DNA of 36,896 nt from Pseudomonas citronellolis (GTDB lineage: Bacteria > Pseudomonadota > Gammaproteobacteria > Pseudomonadales > Pseudomonadaceae). The notes beneath the pieces are model-generated. The model had not been told where the DNA came from. It ran no database searches and was given only the letters and a program-made list of their open reading frames with translations. Each line of letters begins with the position of its first letter. The stretch's first letter is position 1. The position numbers were made by a program, and so were the translations under genes. Of the stretch, positions 13,203 through 20,290 are shown piece after piece. Location of the stretch: assembly GCF_029335315.1 (NCBI RefSeq), contig NZ_JARJLT010000052.1:1-36896 (forward strand), given 5' to 3'.

Positions 13203-14432
13203 ATGCTCAACGGCCTCTGGCTCGGTTTTTTCCTGGTCGCGGCGGTCACCGCGCTGTCGCGCTGGCTGCTCGGCGGCCAGGCCGACGTGTTCGCCGCGAT
13301 GGTCGAGAGCCTGTTCGCCATGGCCAAGCTGTCGGTGGAGGTCATGGTCCTGCTGTTCGGCACCCTGACCCTCTGGCTCGGCTTCCTGCGCATCGCCGAG
13401 CAGGCCGGCCTGGTGGAACGCCTGGCGCGTCTGCTGGGCCCGCTGTTCCGCCGGCTGATGCCGGAAGTGCCGGCCGGGCACCCGGCGATCGGCCTGATCA
13501 CCCTGAACTTCGCCGCCAACGGCCTGGGCCTGGACAACGCCGCCACGCCCATCGGCCTCAAGGCGATGAAGGCGCTGCAGGAACTCAACCCCAGCAGCAC
13601 CACGGCGAGCAACGCGCAGATCCTCTTCCTGGTGCTCAACGCCTCGTCGCTGACCCTGTTGCCGGTGACCATCTTCATGTACCGCGCGCAGCAGGGCGCG
13701 GCCGACCCGACCCTGGTGTTCCTGCCGATCCTCCTGGCCACCAGCGCCTCGACCCTGGTCGGCCTGCTCTCGGTGGCGCTGATGCAGCGCCTGCGCCTGT
13801 GGGATCCGGTGGTGCTCGCCTACCTGATTCCCGGCGCCCTCGGCCTGGGCGCCTTCATGGCGCTGCTCGCCGGGCTCTCGGCCACGGCGCTGGCGCAGCT
13901 GTCGTCGCTGCTCGGCAACCTGACCCTGTTCGGCCTCATCGTGCTGTTCCTGGTGCTCGGCTGGCTGAAGAAGGTGCCGGTCTACGAAACCTTCGTCGAG
14001 GGCGCGAAGGAAGGCTTCGACGTGGCGAAGAACCTGCTGCCGTACCTGGTGGCGATGCTCTGCGCGGTGGGCGTGCTGCGCGCTTCCGGGGCGCTGGAGC
14101 TGGTGCTCGATGGCATCCGCTGGAGCGTGTTGCAGCTGGGCTGGGACACCCGCTTCGTCGACGCCCTGCCCACCGCGCTGGTCAAGCCGTTCTCCGGCAG
14201 CGCGGCGCGCGCCATGCTGCTGGAAACCATGCAGAGCCAGGGCGTGGACAGCTTCGCCGCACGCCTGGCGGCCACCGTGCAGGGCAGCACCGAAACCACC
14301 TTCTACGTGCTGGCGGTGTACTTCGGCTCGGTGGGCATCCAGCGTGCCCGGCATGCCGTGGGTTGCGCCCTGGCGGCGGACCTGGCCGGGGTGCTGGCGT
14401 CGATCGGGGTGTGCTACTGGTTCTTCGGCTGA
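13203..14432 (+). CDS. Fused SpmA-SpmB (nucleoside-recognition Gate domain) membrane protein
   Basis: This 409-residue polytopic membrane protein contains two Gate-type halves. The first (about 40-190) has the SpmA-like NFAANGLGLDNAATPIGLKAM. The second (about 265-400) has the SpmB-like PTALVKPFSGSAARAML and GSTETTFYVLAVYFGSVGI. In Bacillus these are separate spore-maturation proteins; in non-sporulating Proteobacteria fused homologues occur and their substrate is unknown. The ATG at 13203 follows TTGGGGGGAT. It is flanked by repeat copy A upstream and a perfect inverted repeat downstream, so it is probably a single-gene unit. Confidence 0.85.
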   Translation: MLNGLWLGFFLVAAVTALSRWLLGGQADVFAAMVESLFAMAKLSVEVMVLLFGTLTLWLGFLRIAEQAGLVERLARLLGPLFRRLMPEVPAGHPAIGLITLNFAANGLGLDNAATPIGLKAMKALQELNPSSTTASNAQILFLVLNASSLTLLPVTIFMYRAQQGAADPTLVFLPILLATSASTLVGLLSVALMQRLRLWDPVVLAYLIPGALGLGAFMALLAGLSATALAQLSSLLGNLTLFGLIVLFLVLGWLKKVPVYETFVEGAKEGFDVAKNLLPYLVAMLCAVGVLRASGALELVLDGIRWSVLQLGWDTRFVDALPTALVKPFSGSAARAMLLETMQSQGVDSFAARLAATVQGSTETTFYVLAVYFGSVGIQRARHAVGCALAADLAGVLASIGVCYWFFG

Positions 14433-14451
14433 GGCGCAGGGGCCGGCTGCG

Positions 14452-14496
14452 CTAAGGGAAATCAAATAATTCGAAGGTTTATTTGATTTCCCTTAG
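14452..14496. other. Perfect 17-18 bp inverted repeat after the spmAB-like gene
   Basis: CTAAGGGAAATCAAATA (14452-14468) is perfectly complementary to TATTTGATTTCCCTTAG (14480-14496), extended by one more A-T pair, around a TTCGAAGGT loop. It is AT-rich in GC-rich surroundings. No T-run follows on the plus strand. It could end transcription of the upstream gene, act as an operator for the protease gene, or be a remnant of inserted DNA. Confidence 0.65.
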
Positions 14497-14607
14497 ATCT
14501 TAGGAAAATTCATTCAGAATCAATAAGTAAAACTGCTTGGATTGCCGCTTGGCGCCAGCAGCGGCTCGATGATTTTGTATAAGAGTTTTCCATCCATCGG
14601 AATTAGA

Positions 14608-14633
14608 TTTTCCTCAAAAAAATCCGAGGAAAA
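14608..14633 (+). promoter_or_regulatory. Hairpin that buries the ribosome site of the serine protease gene
   Basis: TTTTCCTC (14608-14615) pairs perfectly with GAGGAAAA (14626-14633). The 3' arm contains the Shine-Dalgarno GAGGA, eight to twelve bases before the ATG at 14638. A weak, A/U-rich stem over a ribosome site is the layout of simple RNA thermometers and translational switches. A possible -10 element, TATAAG, is at 14578-14583 without a clear -35. Confidence 0.5.
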
Positions 14634-14637
14634 CACG

Positions 14638-15306
14638 ATGAAAGGGAAACTCGCCTGCCTGCTGTGCAGTGTCTTGCTGAGCGGCTGCAACGGCTGGGTC
14701 AAGCCGGAAACCGATGGCGCGCTGACCTCGCGCTACTTCACGGTGACCTCCGGCCTGCCGGCGCCGGGGCTGGTCGTGGCCTCGGCGATCCAGTGGAACG
14801 CCGACTACGCGGTGACCGCCGCCCACGTGCCCTACCTGTCGAGCCTGGCCTACTCCTGCAGCACCCGTTGCGACCTGGTGTTCATCCGCCACAAGGCCAG
14901 CGGCGCGTTGCCGAACTGGCGCCCGGCGCGGGTCGGCGAGGCGGTGACGGCGCTGGGCGCGAGCAGCTTCCTGATTCCCACCAGCTCCGAAGGGCGGGTC
15001 TGGCCGGTGCCCTACCGCAACCTCAACGAGCCCAGCCAGGAGCTCTACGGCATCCACGACGCCGCCCTGGCCCAGGGCATGTCGGGCGGCCCGCTGCTGG
15101 CGGCCGATGGCAGCGTGGTGGGGATGAACATCGGCTACCAGGGCACCTTCTGGCACGGCATCAGCCATCCCGGGCTGAAGGGCGCCAAACGCGTCAGCGT
15201 GTTCGTGCCCTACGCGATCATCGAGCGCGAATGGAAGCTGTTCCAGGCCGAGCTGGCGCGCCAGGGCAAGGACGCCGGGCGGCCGTTACAGGCGAGCAAT
15301 CCCTAG
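14638..15306 (+). CDS. Trypsin-like serine protease lipoprotein
   Basis: This 222-residue lipoprotein (signal MKGKLACLLCSVLLSGC, Cys17) carries a compact chymotrypsin-fold domain. Probable triad: His63 in VTAAHV, Asp79 in RCDLVFI and Ser149 in GMSGGPLL. Cys74 and Cys78 could form a small disulfide. There is no PDZ domain, so it is not DegP-like. Substrates are unknown, and periplasmic location is inferred. The in-frame ATG at 14542 would add 32 non-signal residues; ATG 14638 has a GAGGA site and starts the lipoprotein signal. Its leader is much more AT-rich than the rest of the window and folds over the ribosome site. Confidence 0.8.
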   Translation: MKGKLACLLCSVLLSGCNGWVKPETDGALTSRYFTVTSGLPAPGLVVASAIQWNADYAVTAAHVPYLSSLAYSCSTRCDLVFIRHKASGALPNWRPARVGEAVTALGASSFLIPTSSEGRVWPVPYRNLNEPSQELYGIHDAALAQGMSGGPLLAADGSVVGMNIGYQGTFWHGISHPGLKGAKRVSVFVPYAIIEREWKLFQAELARQGKDAGRPLQASNP

Positions 15307-15314
15307 GGCGGGGT

Positions 15315-15364
15315 GGCGCGGGTGGGGCAGGGTGGTGGACAGCTGCCTCTCCCGCGCCTTTTTT
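15315..15364 (+). terminator. Rho-independent terminator of the serine protease gene
   Basis: GGCGCGGG (15315-15322) pairs with CCCGCGCC (15351-15358). Inside it, GGCAG (15326-15330) pairs with CTGCC (15343-15347). Six T residues follow (15359-15364). It begins nine bases after the protease stop codon. Confidence 0.85.
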
Positions 15365-15550
15365 GTGAACTTTCCGACGAACAGTCGCGAAGCTTTCGCC
15401 AGTCTTTCAAACCCTTGTATTTCGGGCCTTTCAGCCATTTTTCATTTGCCCGCGGACAACTTTTACACATAGGGTTACAAATAACTTCCCAGCCGCTGCC
15501 CGGTTCCCTCGCGCGCGGGAAGGCCCTGTGACTGTCTGAGTGGTGTCCCC

Positions 15551-16843
15551 ATGGCTTCCAACAATTCCAAGGCCAAGGCCGTTTTCCGCGTGGTCAGCGG
15601 AAACTTCCTCGAGATGTACGACTTCATGGTGTATGGCTTCTACGCCACCGCCATCGCCAAGACCTTCTTCCCCGGCGACGATCCCTTCGCCTCGCTGATG
15701 CTGTCGCTGGCCACCTTCGGCGCCGGCTTCCTGATGCGCCCGCTGGGAGCGATCTTCCTCGGCGCCTACATCGACCGCCACGGCCGCCGCCAGGGCCTGA
15801 TCATCACCCTCGGGCTGATGGCCATGGGCACCCTGCTGATCGCCTTCGTGCCCGGCTACTCCACCCTCGGCGCGCTGGCGCCGGCGCTGGTGCTGCTCGG
15901 CCGCCTGCTGCAGGGCTTCTCCGCCGGGGTCGAGCTGGGCGGCGTGTCGGTGTACCTGGCGGAGATCGCCACACCCGGCAAGCGCGGCTTCTTCGTCAGC
16001 TGGCAGTCGGCCAGCCAGCAGGTGGCGGTGGTCTTCGCCGGGCTGCTGGGGGTGATCCTGAACCACTGGCTGAGCCCCGAGCAGATGGGCGAGTGGGGCT
16101 GGCGCGTGCCGTTCTTCGTCGGCTGCATGATCGTCCCGGCGCTGTTCATCATCCGTCGCTCGCTGGAAGAGACCGAGGTGTTCAAGGCGCGCAAGCACCA
16201 CCCGAGCCTGGGCGAGGTGTTGCGTTCCATCGGGCAGAACTTCGGCCTGGTGCTGGCCGGCACCGCCATGGTGGTGATGACCACCGTGTCCTTCTACCTG
16301 ATCACCGCCTACACCCCGACCTTCGGCAAGAACGAGCTGCACCTGTCGGACTTCGACGCGCTGCTGGTGACCATGCTGATCGGCCTGTCGAACTTCTTCT
16401 GGCTGCCGGTGATGGGCGCGCTGTCCGATCGCGTTGGGCGTCGCCCGCTGCTGATCGCCGCCACCGTGCTGGCGCTGCTGACCGCCTACCCGACGCTGTC
16501 CTGGCTGGTGGCCGAGCCGAGCTTCGCGCGCCTGCTGATGGTGGAGCTGTGGCTGTCGTTCCTCTACGGCAGCTATAACGGCGCCATGGTGGTGGCGCTG
16601 ACCGAGGTGATGCCGGCGGACGTGCGCACCACCGGTTTTTCCCTGGCCTACAGCCTGGCCACCGCGACCTTCGGTGGCTTCACTCCGGCGGTATGCACCT
16701 GGCTTATCCACAGCCTGGACAACAAGGCCGCGCCCGGCCTGTGGCTGAGCGGCGCGGCGCTGCTCGGCCTGGTCGCCACCCTGGTGCTGTTCCGCCGCCG
16801 CGGCCGCGCGGCCAGTTCCGGCGGCGCGCTGGCCGGCGCCTGA
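15551..16843 (+). CDS. citA: MFS metabolite:proton symporter, CitA-type citrate transporter
   Basis: This 430-residue protein of the MHS branch of the major facilitator superfamily has 12 predicted membrane spans. Hallmarks are [20 protein letters not shown] in TM1, the loop 2-3 motif [33 protein letters not shown] in TM4 and the second-half motif [13 protein letters not shown]. CitA proteins import citrate with protons. Close paralogues move tricarballylate or other tricarboxylates, so the substrate is inferred from resemblance and from its position between gltP and the GNAT gene. The ATG at 15551 has only a weak GAGTGG site. A DnaA box lies within the gene. Confidence 0.78.
   Translation: MASNNSKAKAVFRVVSGNFLEMYDFMVYGFYATAIAKTFFPGDDPFASLMLSLATFGAGFLMRPLGAIFLGAYIDRHGRRQGLIITLGLMAMGTLLIAFVPGYSTLGALAPALVLLGRLLQGFSAGVELGGVSVYLAEIATPGKRGFFVSWQSASQQVAVVFAGLLGVILNHWLSPEQMGEWGWRVPFFVGCMIVPALFIIRRSLEETEVFKARKHHPSLGEVLRSIGQNFGLVLAGTAMVVMTTVSFYLITAYTPTFGKNELHLSDFDALLVTMLIGLSNFFWLPVMGALSDRVGRRPLLIAATVLALLTAYPTLSWLVAEPSFARLLMVELWLSFLYGSYNGAMVVALTEVMPADVRTTGFSLAYSLATATFGGFTPAVCTWLIHSLDNKAAPGLWLSGAALLGLVATLVLFRRRGRAASSGGALAGA
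16704..16712 (+). promoter_or_regulatory. DnaA box inside citA
   Basis: This is an exact TTATCCACA within citA (codons CTT ATC CAC AGC). CTT is a rare Leu codon for this GC-rich gene. Confidence 0.45.
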
Positions 16844-16883
16844 GGGCCTGCGGCATCCTGTCACTGGCGGCCCCCGTGCGCCC

Positions 16884-16897
16884 TTGACCTCGATCAA
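16884..16897. promoter_or_regulatory. Probable ANR/FNR-type binding site upstream of the GNAT gene
   Basis: TTGACCTCGATCAA matches the ANR consensus TTGAT-N4-ATCAA at nine of ten defined positions. Its centre is 72 bases before the ATG at 16963. If it sits at -41.5, transcription would start near 16932, with ATAGGT near 16924-16929 as a weak -10. Activation at low oxygen by ANR is inferred. Confidence 0.65.
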
Positions 16898-16962
16898 GGG
16901 TGGACGGGCGCGGGTGGAGAAGGATAGGTCAACCTTTCTTCTTCGCTCGCGGAGATACGACC

Positions 16963-17517
16963 ATGCCCACACCCCTGCACCACCACGCCGCGGCGCTCGC
17001 CGCCGCCGGCCACGACCACTGGATCGAGACCCTGGACGACGGCAGCCATGTGCTGATCCGCCCGCTGCGCGCGGAAGACCGCGAGCTGGAGCGGGATTTC
17101 CTCGAGCGCCTGTCGCCGATGACCCGCAAGCTGCGTTTCCACGGTGAGGTGAAGATCAGCGACGCGCTGCTCGACCGCCTGATGGACGTGGATTACCAGC
17201 AGACCATGGCCTTCGTCGCCCTGGCCCACGACAGCGGAGAGCTGCGCGAAGTCGGCATCAGCCGCTATGCCGCGGCGGCCGAGAACGCCCAATGCGAATG
17301 CGCGCTGACCACCGCCGACGACTGGAAACGCCGGGGCCTGGAGAAGGCGCTGATGCGCCACCTGATCGAGGTGGCCAAGCGCAACGGTTTCGCCCAGATG
17401 TACAGCATCGACCAGGCCATCGACCGCGAGATGCGTGACCTCGCCGTGGAACTGGGCTTCCAGGCCCAGCGCGACCCGGACGACGCCACCCGCGTCATCC
17501 GCCGCCTGGCGCTCTGA
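16963..17517 (+). CDS. GNAT family N-acetyltransferase
   Basis: This 184-residue protein has a single GNAT fold at about 25-180. IETLDDGSHVLIRPLRAEDRE opens the domain. The acetyl-CoA loop region is DDWKRRGLEKALMRHLIEVAKRNGF, a variant of the usual RxxGxG/A. The acceptor is unknown. The frame is open to 16900, but ATG 16963 follows CGGAGA and begins after the ANR-type site at 16884-16897, so low-oxygen induction is likely. Its stop codon directly abuts the stop of the convergent M16 peptidase (TGATCA), leaving no room for a terminator between them. Confidence 0.82.
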   Translation: MPTPLHHHAAALAAAGHDHWIETLDDGSHVLIRPLRAEDRELERDFLERLSPMTRKLRFHGEVKISDALLDRLMDVDYQQTMAFVALAHDSGELREVGISRYAAAAENAQCECALTTADDWKRRGLEKALMRHLIEVAKRNGFAQMYSIDQAIDREMRDLAVELGFQAQRDPDDATRVIRRLAL

Positions 17518-18894
17518 TCAGCCGCGCCGCCGGCGCCACAGCAACAGCGCCGGCGGCAGCAGTACCAGCAGCAGGGCCAGCGCGCCCAGTGGGTAGGCCA
17601 TGTCGTCGTCGAGCAGCGGTTTCTCGATGCGCAGGTAGCCCGCGTCCTTGAACAGCTGGCGCGCGGTGTCGTTGGCCTGTTGCAGGCTGACCTTGGCCAG
17701 GCGCCGGTCCTCGTTCGGGAAGCGCTCGCCGTCGTAGTCGGCCAGCGCACCCCAGTAGTAATCGGCGAGGCTGGCGTTGCTCGGCGTGCTCCAGGCCAGT
17801 TGGGCCCGCTGCACGCGCTGGATGCGCGCGAAGCGCTGCGGGTCGAGGCCGCGCTGGCGGATGCCGTCGAGCAGTTCGCCGAGGGCCTTGAGCGTGGCGT
17901 CCTGGTCTTCCCGGGCGATGTCCGCGTTGAGGCTGAAGAAGCCCTGATTGGCGTAGGACGTGCGCTCGCTCCAGGGCCCGTAGGACAGCCCGCGATGCAC
18001 CCGCAGCTCGGCGTAGAGCGCGTCGCTCAGATAGGCCTGCAGCAGGTCGAGGGCGGCGCCGTCGGCGTCCGCCGGTTCCGGGAAAATCCAGTGCGCCACC
18101 GCACCCTCGCCGAACAGACCGGTGTTCAGGGTGCGTTCGTGCGCGGCCCGGCTTTTCATTTCCGGCAGTTCGCGGCGTTCCGGCGGGTTGCGCTCGGGCA
18201 GGCTGCCGAAGGTGTGGCTGAGGTAGGCCGGCAGGCGCGGGTCGAGGTCGCCGACCACGATCAGGGTCATGTTGCTCGGCACGTACCAGTCGCTGCGCAG
18301 CTTCTCCAGCTGGGCCTGGGTCAGGTGCGCCACCTGCGGGCGCTCGGCGCAGGCCAGGCCGAGTTCCACGGCCAGCTGCTCCTGGCCGGGGCGGCTGATG
18401 TTCTGGTGGTCGAGGAAGCGTTGCAGGTGCGAGTAGCGGCCGCCGTCCTCGCGGATCAGCACCTGCTTGGTGGCTTCCACCCGCGCCTTGTCCAGTTGCG
18501 TGCGCGTGAGCACTTCCAGCAGCAGGTCGAGCACCTGGCGCTGGGTGGCGGCCGGCGCCTCGATGACGAAGGTGGTGTCGCCCTCGCTGGTGTAGGCGTT
18601 CCACTGGCCGCCGAGCGCCTGCATGCGCGCTTCCAGGTCGGCCTCGTCGCCGCCGTCCAGGCCGCTGAAGAACAGGTGCTCCAGCAGGTGCGGCAACTGC
18701 CGGTCATGGCAGGTGAAATCGGAAAATCCCACCCCCACCACCAGGCGGATCGACACCGAGCCGCGCTGCGCGGTCGGCTTGAACAGCACGCCGAGGCCGT
18801 TCTGCAGCTGGTAGCCCTCCACCGCCGCGCGCGAGTCGGCGAGCGACCACGGGCAGAGCAGCAACAGCAGCAGGGGGGCGAACAACCAACGCAT
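17518..18894 (-). CDS. M16 family zinc metallopeptidase with C-terminal membrane anchor
   Basis: This 458-residue member of the pitrilysin/processing-peptidase family has a signal peptide (MRWLFAPLLLLLLCPWSLA). The inverted zinc motif HLLEH is at 69-73. The usual M16 core and partner halves are both recognisable (SDWYVPSNMTLIVVGD; RVHRGLSYGPWSERTSY, which carries the conserved Arg/Tyr region). After about residue 430 comes one hydrophobic span (LGALALLLVLLPPALLLW) and an RRRRG tail, so the enzyme is probably tethered to the inner membrane facing the periplasm. ATG 18894 is preferred over the in-frame ATG at 18948 because the signal peptide begins there. Substrate unknown. Confidence 0.85.
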   Translation of the reverse strand: MRWLFAPLLLLLLCPWSLADSRAAVEGYQLQNGLGVLFKPTAQRGSVSIRLVVGVGFSDFTCHDRQLPHLLEHLFFSGLDGGDEADLEARMQALGGQWNAYTSEGDTTFVIEAPAATQRQVLDLLLEVLTRTQLDKARVEATKQVLIREDGGRYSHLQRFLDHQNISRPGQEQLAVELGLACAERPQVAHLTQAQLEKLRSDWYVPSNMTLIVVGDLDPRLPAYLSHTFGSLPERNPPERRELPEMKSRAAHERTLNTGLFGEGAVAHWIFPEPADADGAALDLLQAYLSDALYAELRVHRGLSYGPWSERTSYANQGFFSLNADIAREDQDATLKALGELLDGIRQRGLDPQRFARIQRVQRAQLAWSTPSNASLADYYWGALADYDGERFPNEDRRLAKVSLQQANDTARQLFKDAGYLRIEKPLLDDDMAYPLGALALLLVLLPPALLLWRRRRG

Positions 18895-19076
18895 GGGCCT
18901 GGCCTGGAAAAGCAAAGCCACGAGGATAGCGGATTGCCCGGCATCCACCTACCCGTGCGGGCGCGCGGCGCGATACCGTGGCCGGGTCTATCATCAGGCG
19001 TGGCGCGAATGGTCACTGCTGGCGCTTCGCTAGCGGATTTACCCTGCCTTATCCGTCCACCGCCGAGGTCGCTTGC

Positions 19077-20042
19077 ATGCGAGTCCTGGTCACCGGCGCG
19101 GCTGGCCACCTGGGCCAGAACCTGCTCAACGAACTGGCGGTCCAGCACCTGGACTGGAGCCTGGTGGCGGCGGACATTCGCGCGTTGCCCACGCAGAACC
19201 TGCGGCCGAACATCGAGCCGGTGCGCCTGGACATCGGCCACTCCAAGCAGGTGATGGAATGCGTGCGGCACTGGCGCCCGGACGCCATCGTGCACCTGGC
19301 GGCGGTGATCAACCCGCCGCGCGAGATGTCGGCCACGCGCCTGCATACCATCGAGGTCGGCGGCAGCAAGGCGCTGTTCGAGGCGGCCGGCGAGAACGGC
19401 GTGCGCCAACTGATCGTCGCCAGCTCCGCCGCGGCCTACGGCTTCCACCCGGACAACGCCGAGTGGATCGACGAAAGCCACCCGCTGCGCGGCCATTCGC
19501 AATTCCCCTTCGCCCGCCACAAGCATGAGATCGAGCAGCTGCTGGGCGGCCTGCGGACTACTTATCCACAACTGCGCCAGCTGATCCTGCGTCCCGGCAC
19601 CATTCTTGGCCGGGGTGTGCACAACCCGGTCACCGACCTGTTCAAGGGGCGTTCGGTGCTGGGGATAAGTGGCCGCTGCAGTCCCTTCGTGTTCATCTGG
19701 GACCAGGACGTGGTGAACGTCATCCGCCAGGGCCTGGAACGCGGCAGCGAGGGTGTCTACAACCTGGCCGGCGACGGCGCGCTGAGCCTGCGCGAGATCG
19801 CCGAGATCCTCCGCAAGCCCTACCGCCCGCTGCCGGCGCCGCTGCTGCGCGGCGCCCTGGCGTTACTCAAGCCGCTGGGCCTGGCGCGCTTCGGCCCGGA
19901 GCAGGTGGATTTCCTGCGCTACCGGCCGGTGCTGGCCAACGCGCGACTGAAGCAGGAGTTCGGCTACCAGCCGCGCTATACCAGCCGCGAGGCGTTCCTG
20001 GCCTTCATCGCGGCGCGGGGGTTGAAGGTGAGGGATCACTGA
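19077..20042 (+). CDS. NAD-dependent epimerase/dehydratase-like SDR protein
   Basis: This 321-residue extended short-chain dehydrogenase has the Rossmann motif GAAGHLG at 7-13 and Asp33 at the end of the second strand (NAD preference). VHLAAV follows at 72-77 and the catalytic Ser region at 115-121 (ASSAAAY). Where the family has YxxxK, this protein has FARHK at 145-149, so the catalytic Tyr is replaced by Phe. The C-terminal part (GVYNLAGDGALSLREIAEIL) matches sugar-nucleotide epimerases. The in-frame ATG 18978 is rejected; ATG 19077 has GAGGT before it and starts the Rossmann fold. Substrate unknown. Repeat copy B follows the stop. Confidence 0.82.
   Translation: MRVLVTGAAGHLGQNLLNELAVQHLDWSLVAADIRALPTQNLRPNIEPVRLDIGHSKQVMECVRHWRPDAIVHLAAVINPPREMSATRLHTIEVGGSKALFEAAGENGVRQLIVASSAAAYGFHPDNAEWIDESHPLRGHSQFPFARHKHEIEQLLGGLRTTYPQLRQLILRPGTILGRGVHNPVTDLFKGRSVLGISGRCSPFVFIWDQDVVNVIRQGLERGSEGVYNLAGDGALSLREIAEILRKPYRPLPAPLLRGALALLKPLGLARFGPEQVDFLRYRPVLANARLKQEFGYQPRYTSREAFLAFIAARGLKVRDH
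19562..19570 (+). promoter_or_regulatory. DnaA box inside the epimerase gene
   Basis: This is an exact TTATCCACA within codons ACT TAT CCA CAA, all A- or T-ending choices in a gene that otherwise prefers G or C at third positions. Confidence 0.45.
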
Positions 20043-20062
20043 TTCCCCGGGGCGAACCGCCT

Positions 20063-20158
20063 GGCGGCGGATAACCGCGAACGGTTATCCGCCCTACGTC
20101 GAACGCCGGCGTCTCGCCTGGTCGTAGGGCGCATAACGCCTATAGCGTTATCCGCCGT
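20063..20158. repeat. Paired inverted hairpin repeat, family I, copy B
   Basis: The left hairpin is perfect: GGCGGATAACCG (20066-20077), CGAA loop, CGGTTATCCGCC (20082-20093). The right hairpin is GGCGCATAACGC (20128-20139) with GCGTTATCCGCC (20145-20156), one mismatch. CCCTACG and CGTAGGG link them. It lies just after the epimerase stop. Confidence 0.88.
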
Positions 20159-20181
20159 CGCGTCCCCGCTCCCGGAACCAC

Positions 20182-20230
20182 CGTAGGAGCGCGCCACGCG
20201 CGCGATTCGCGGGCATGGCCCGCTCCTACG
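20182..20230. repeat. REP-like paired hairpin repeat, family II, copy 1
   Basis: This 49-base element is bounded by CGTAGGAGCG and CGCTCCTACG. The left arm holds GCGCGC-CAC-GCGCGC, the right arm GCGGGC-ATG-GCCCGC. This is the common Pseudomonas REP type. A same-length copy is at 27639-27687 and a half copy at 30655-30678. Confidence 0.85.
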
Positions 20231-20290
20231 GGGAGGGCCCCAATACCCAGGCGTTATCCGCCGCAACCGCGGGGAGCCGATCGCGGTCGG

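Noticed and set aside
20063-20230. CRISPR-like repeat array
   Set aside because: The repeats are opposed hairpins of two different families, with no regular direct repeat-spacer pattern and no cas gene.
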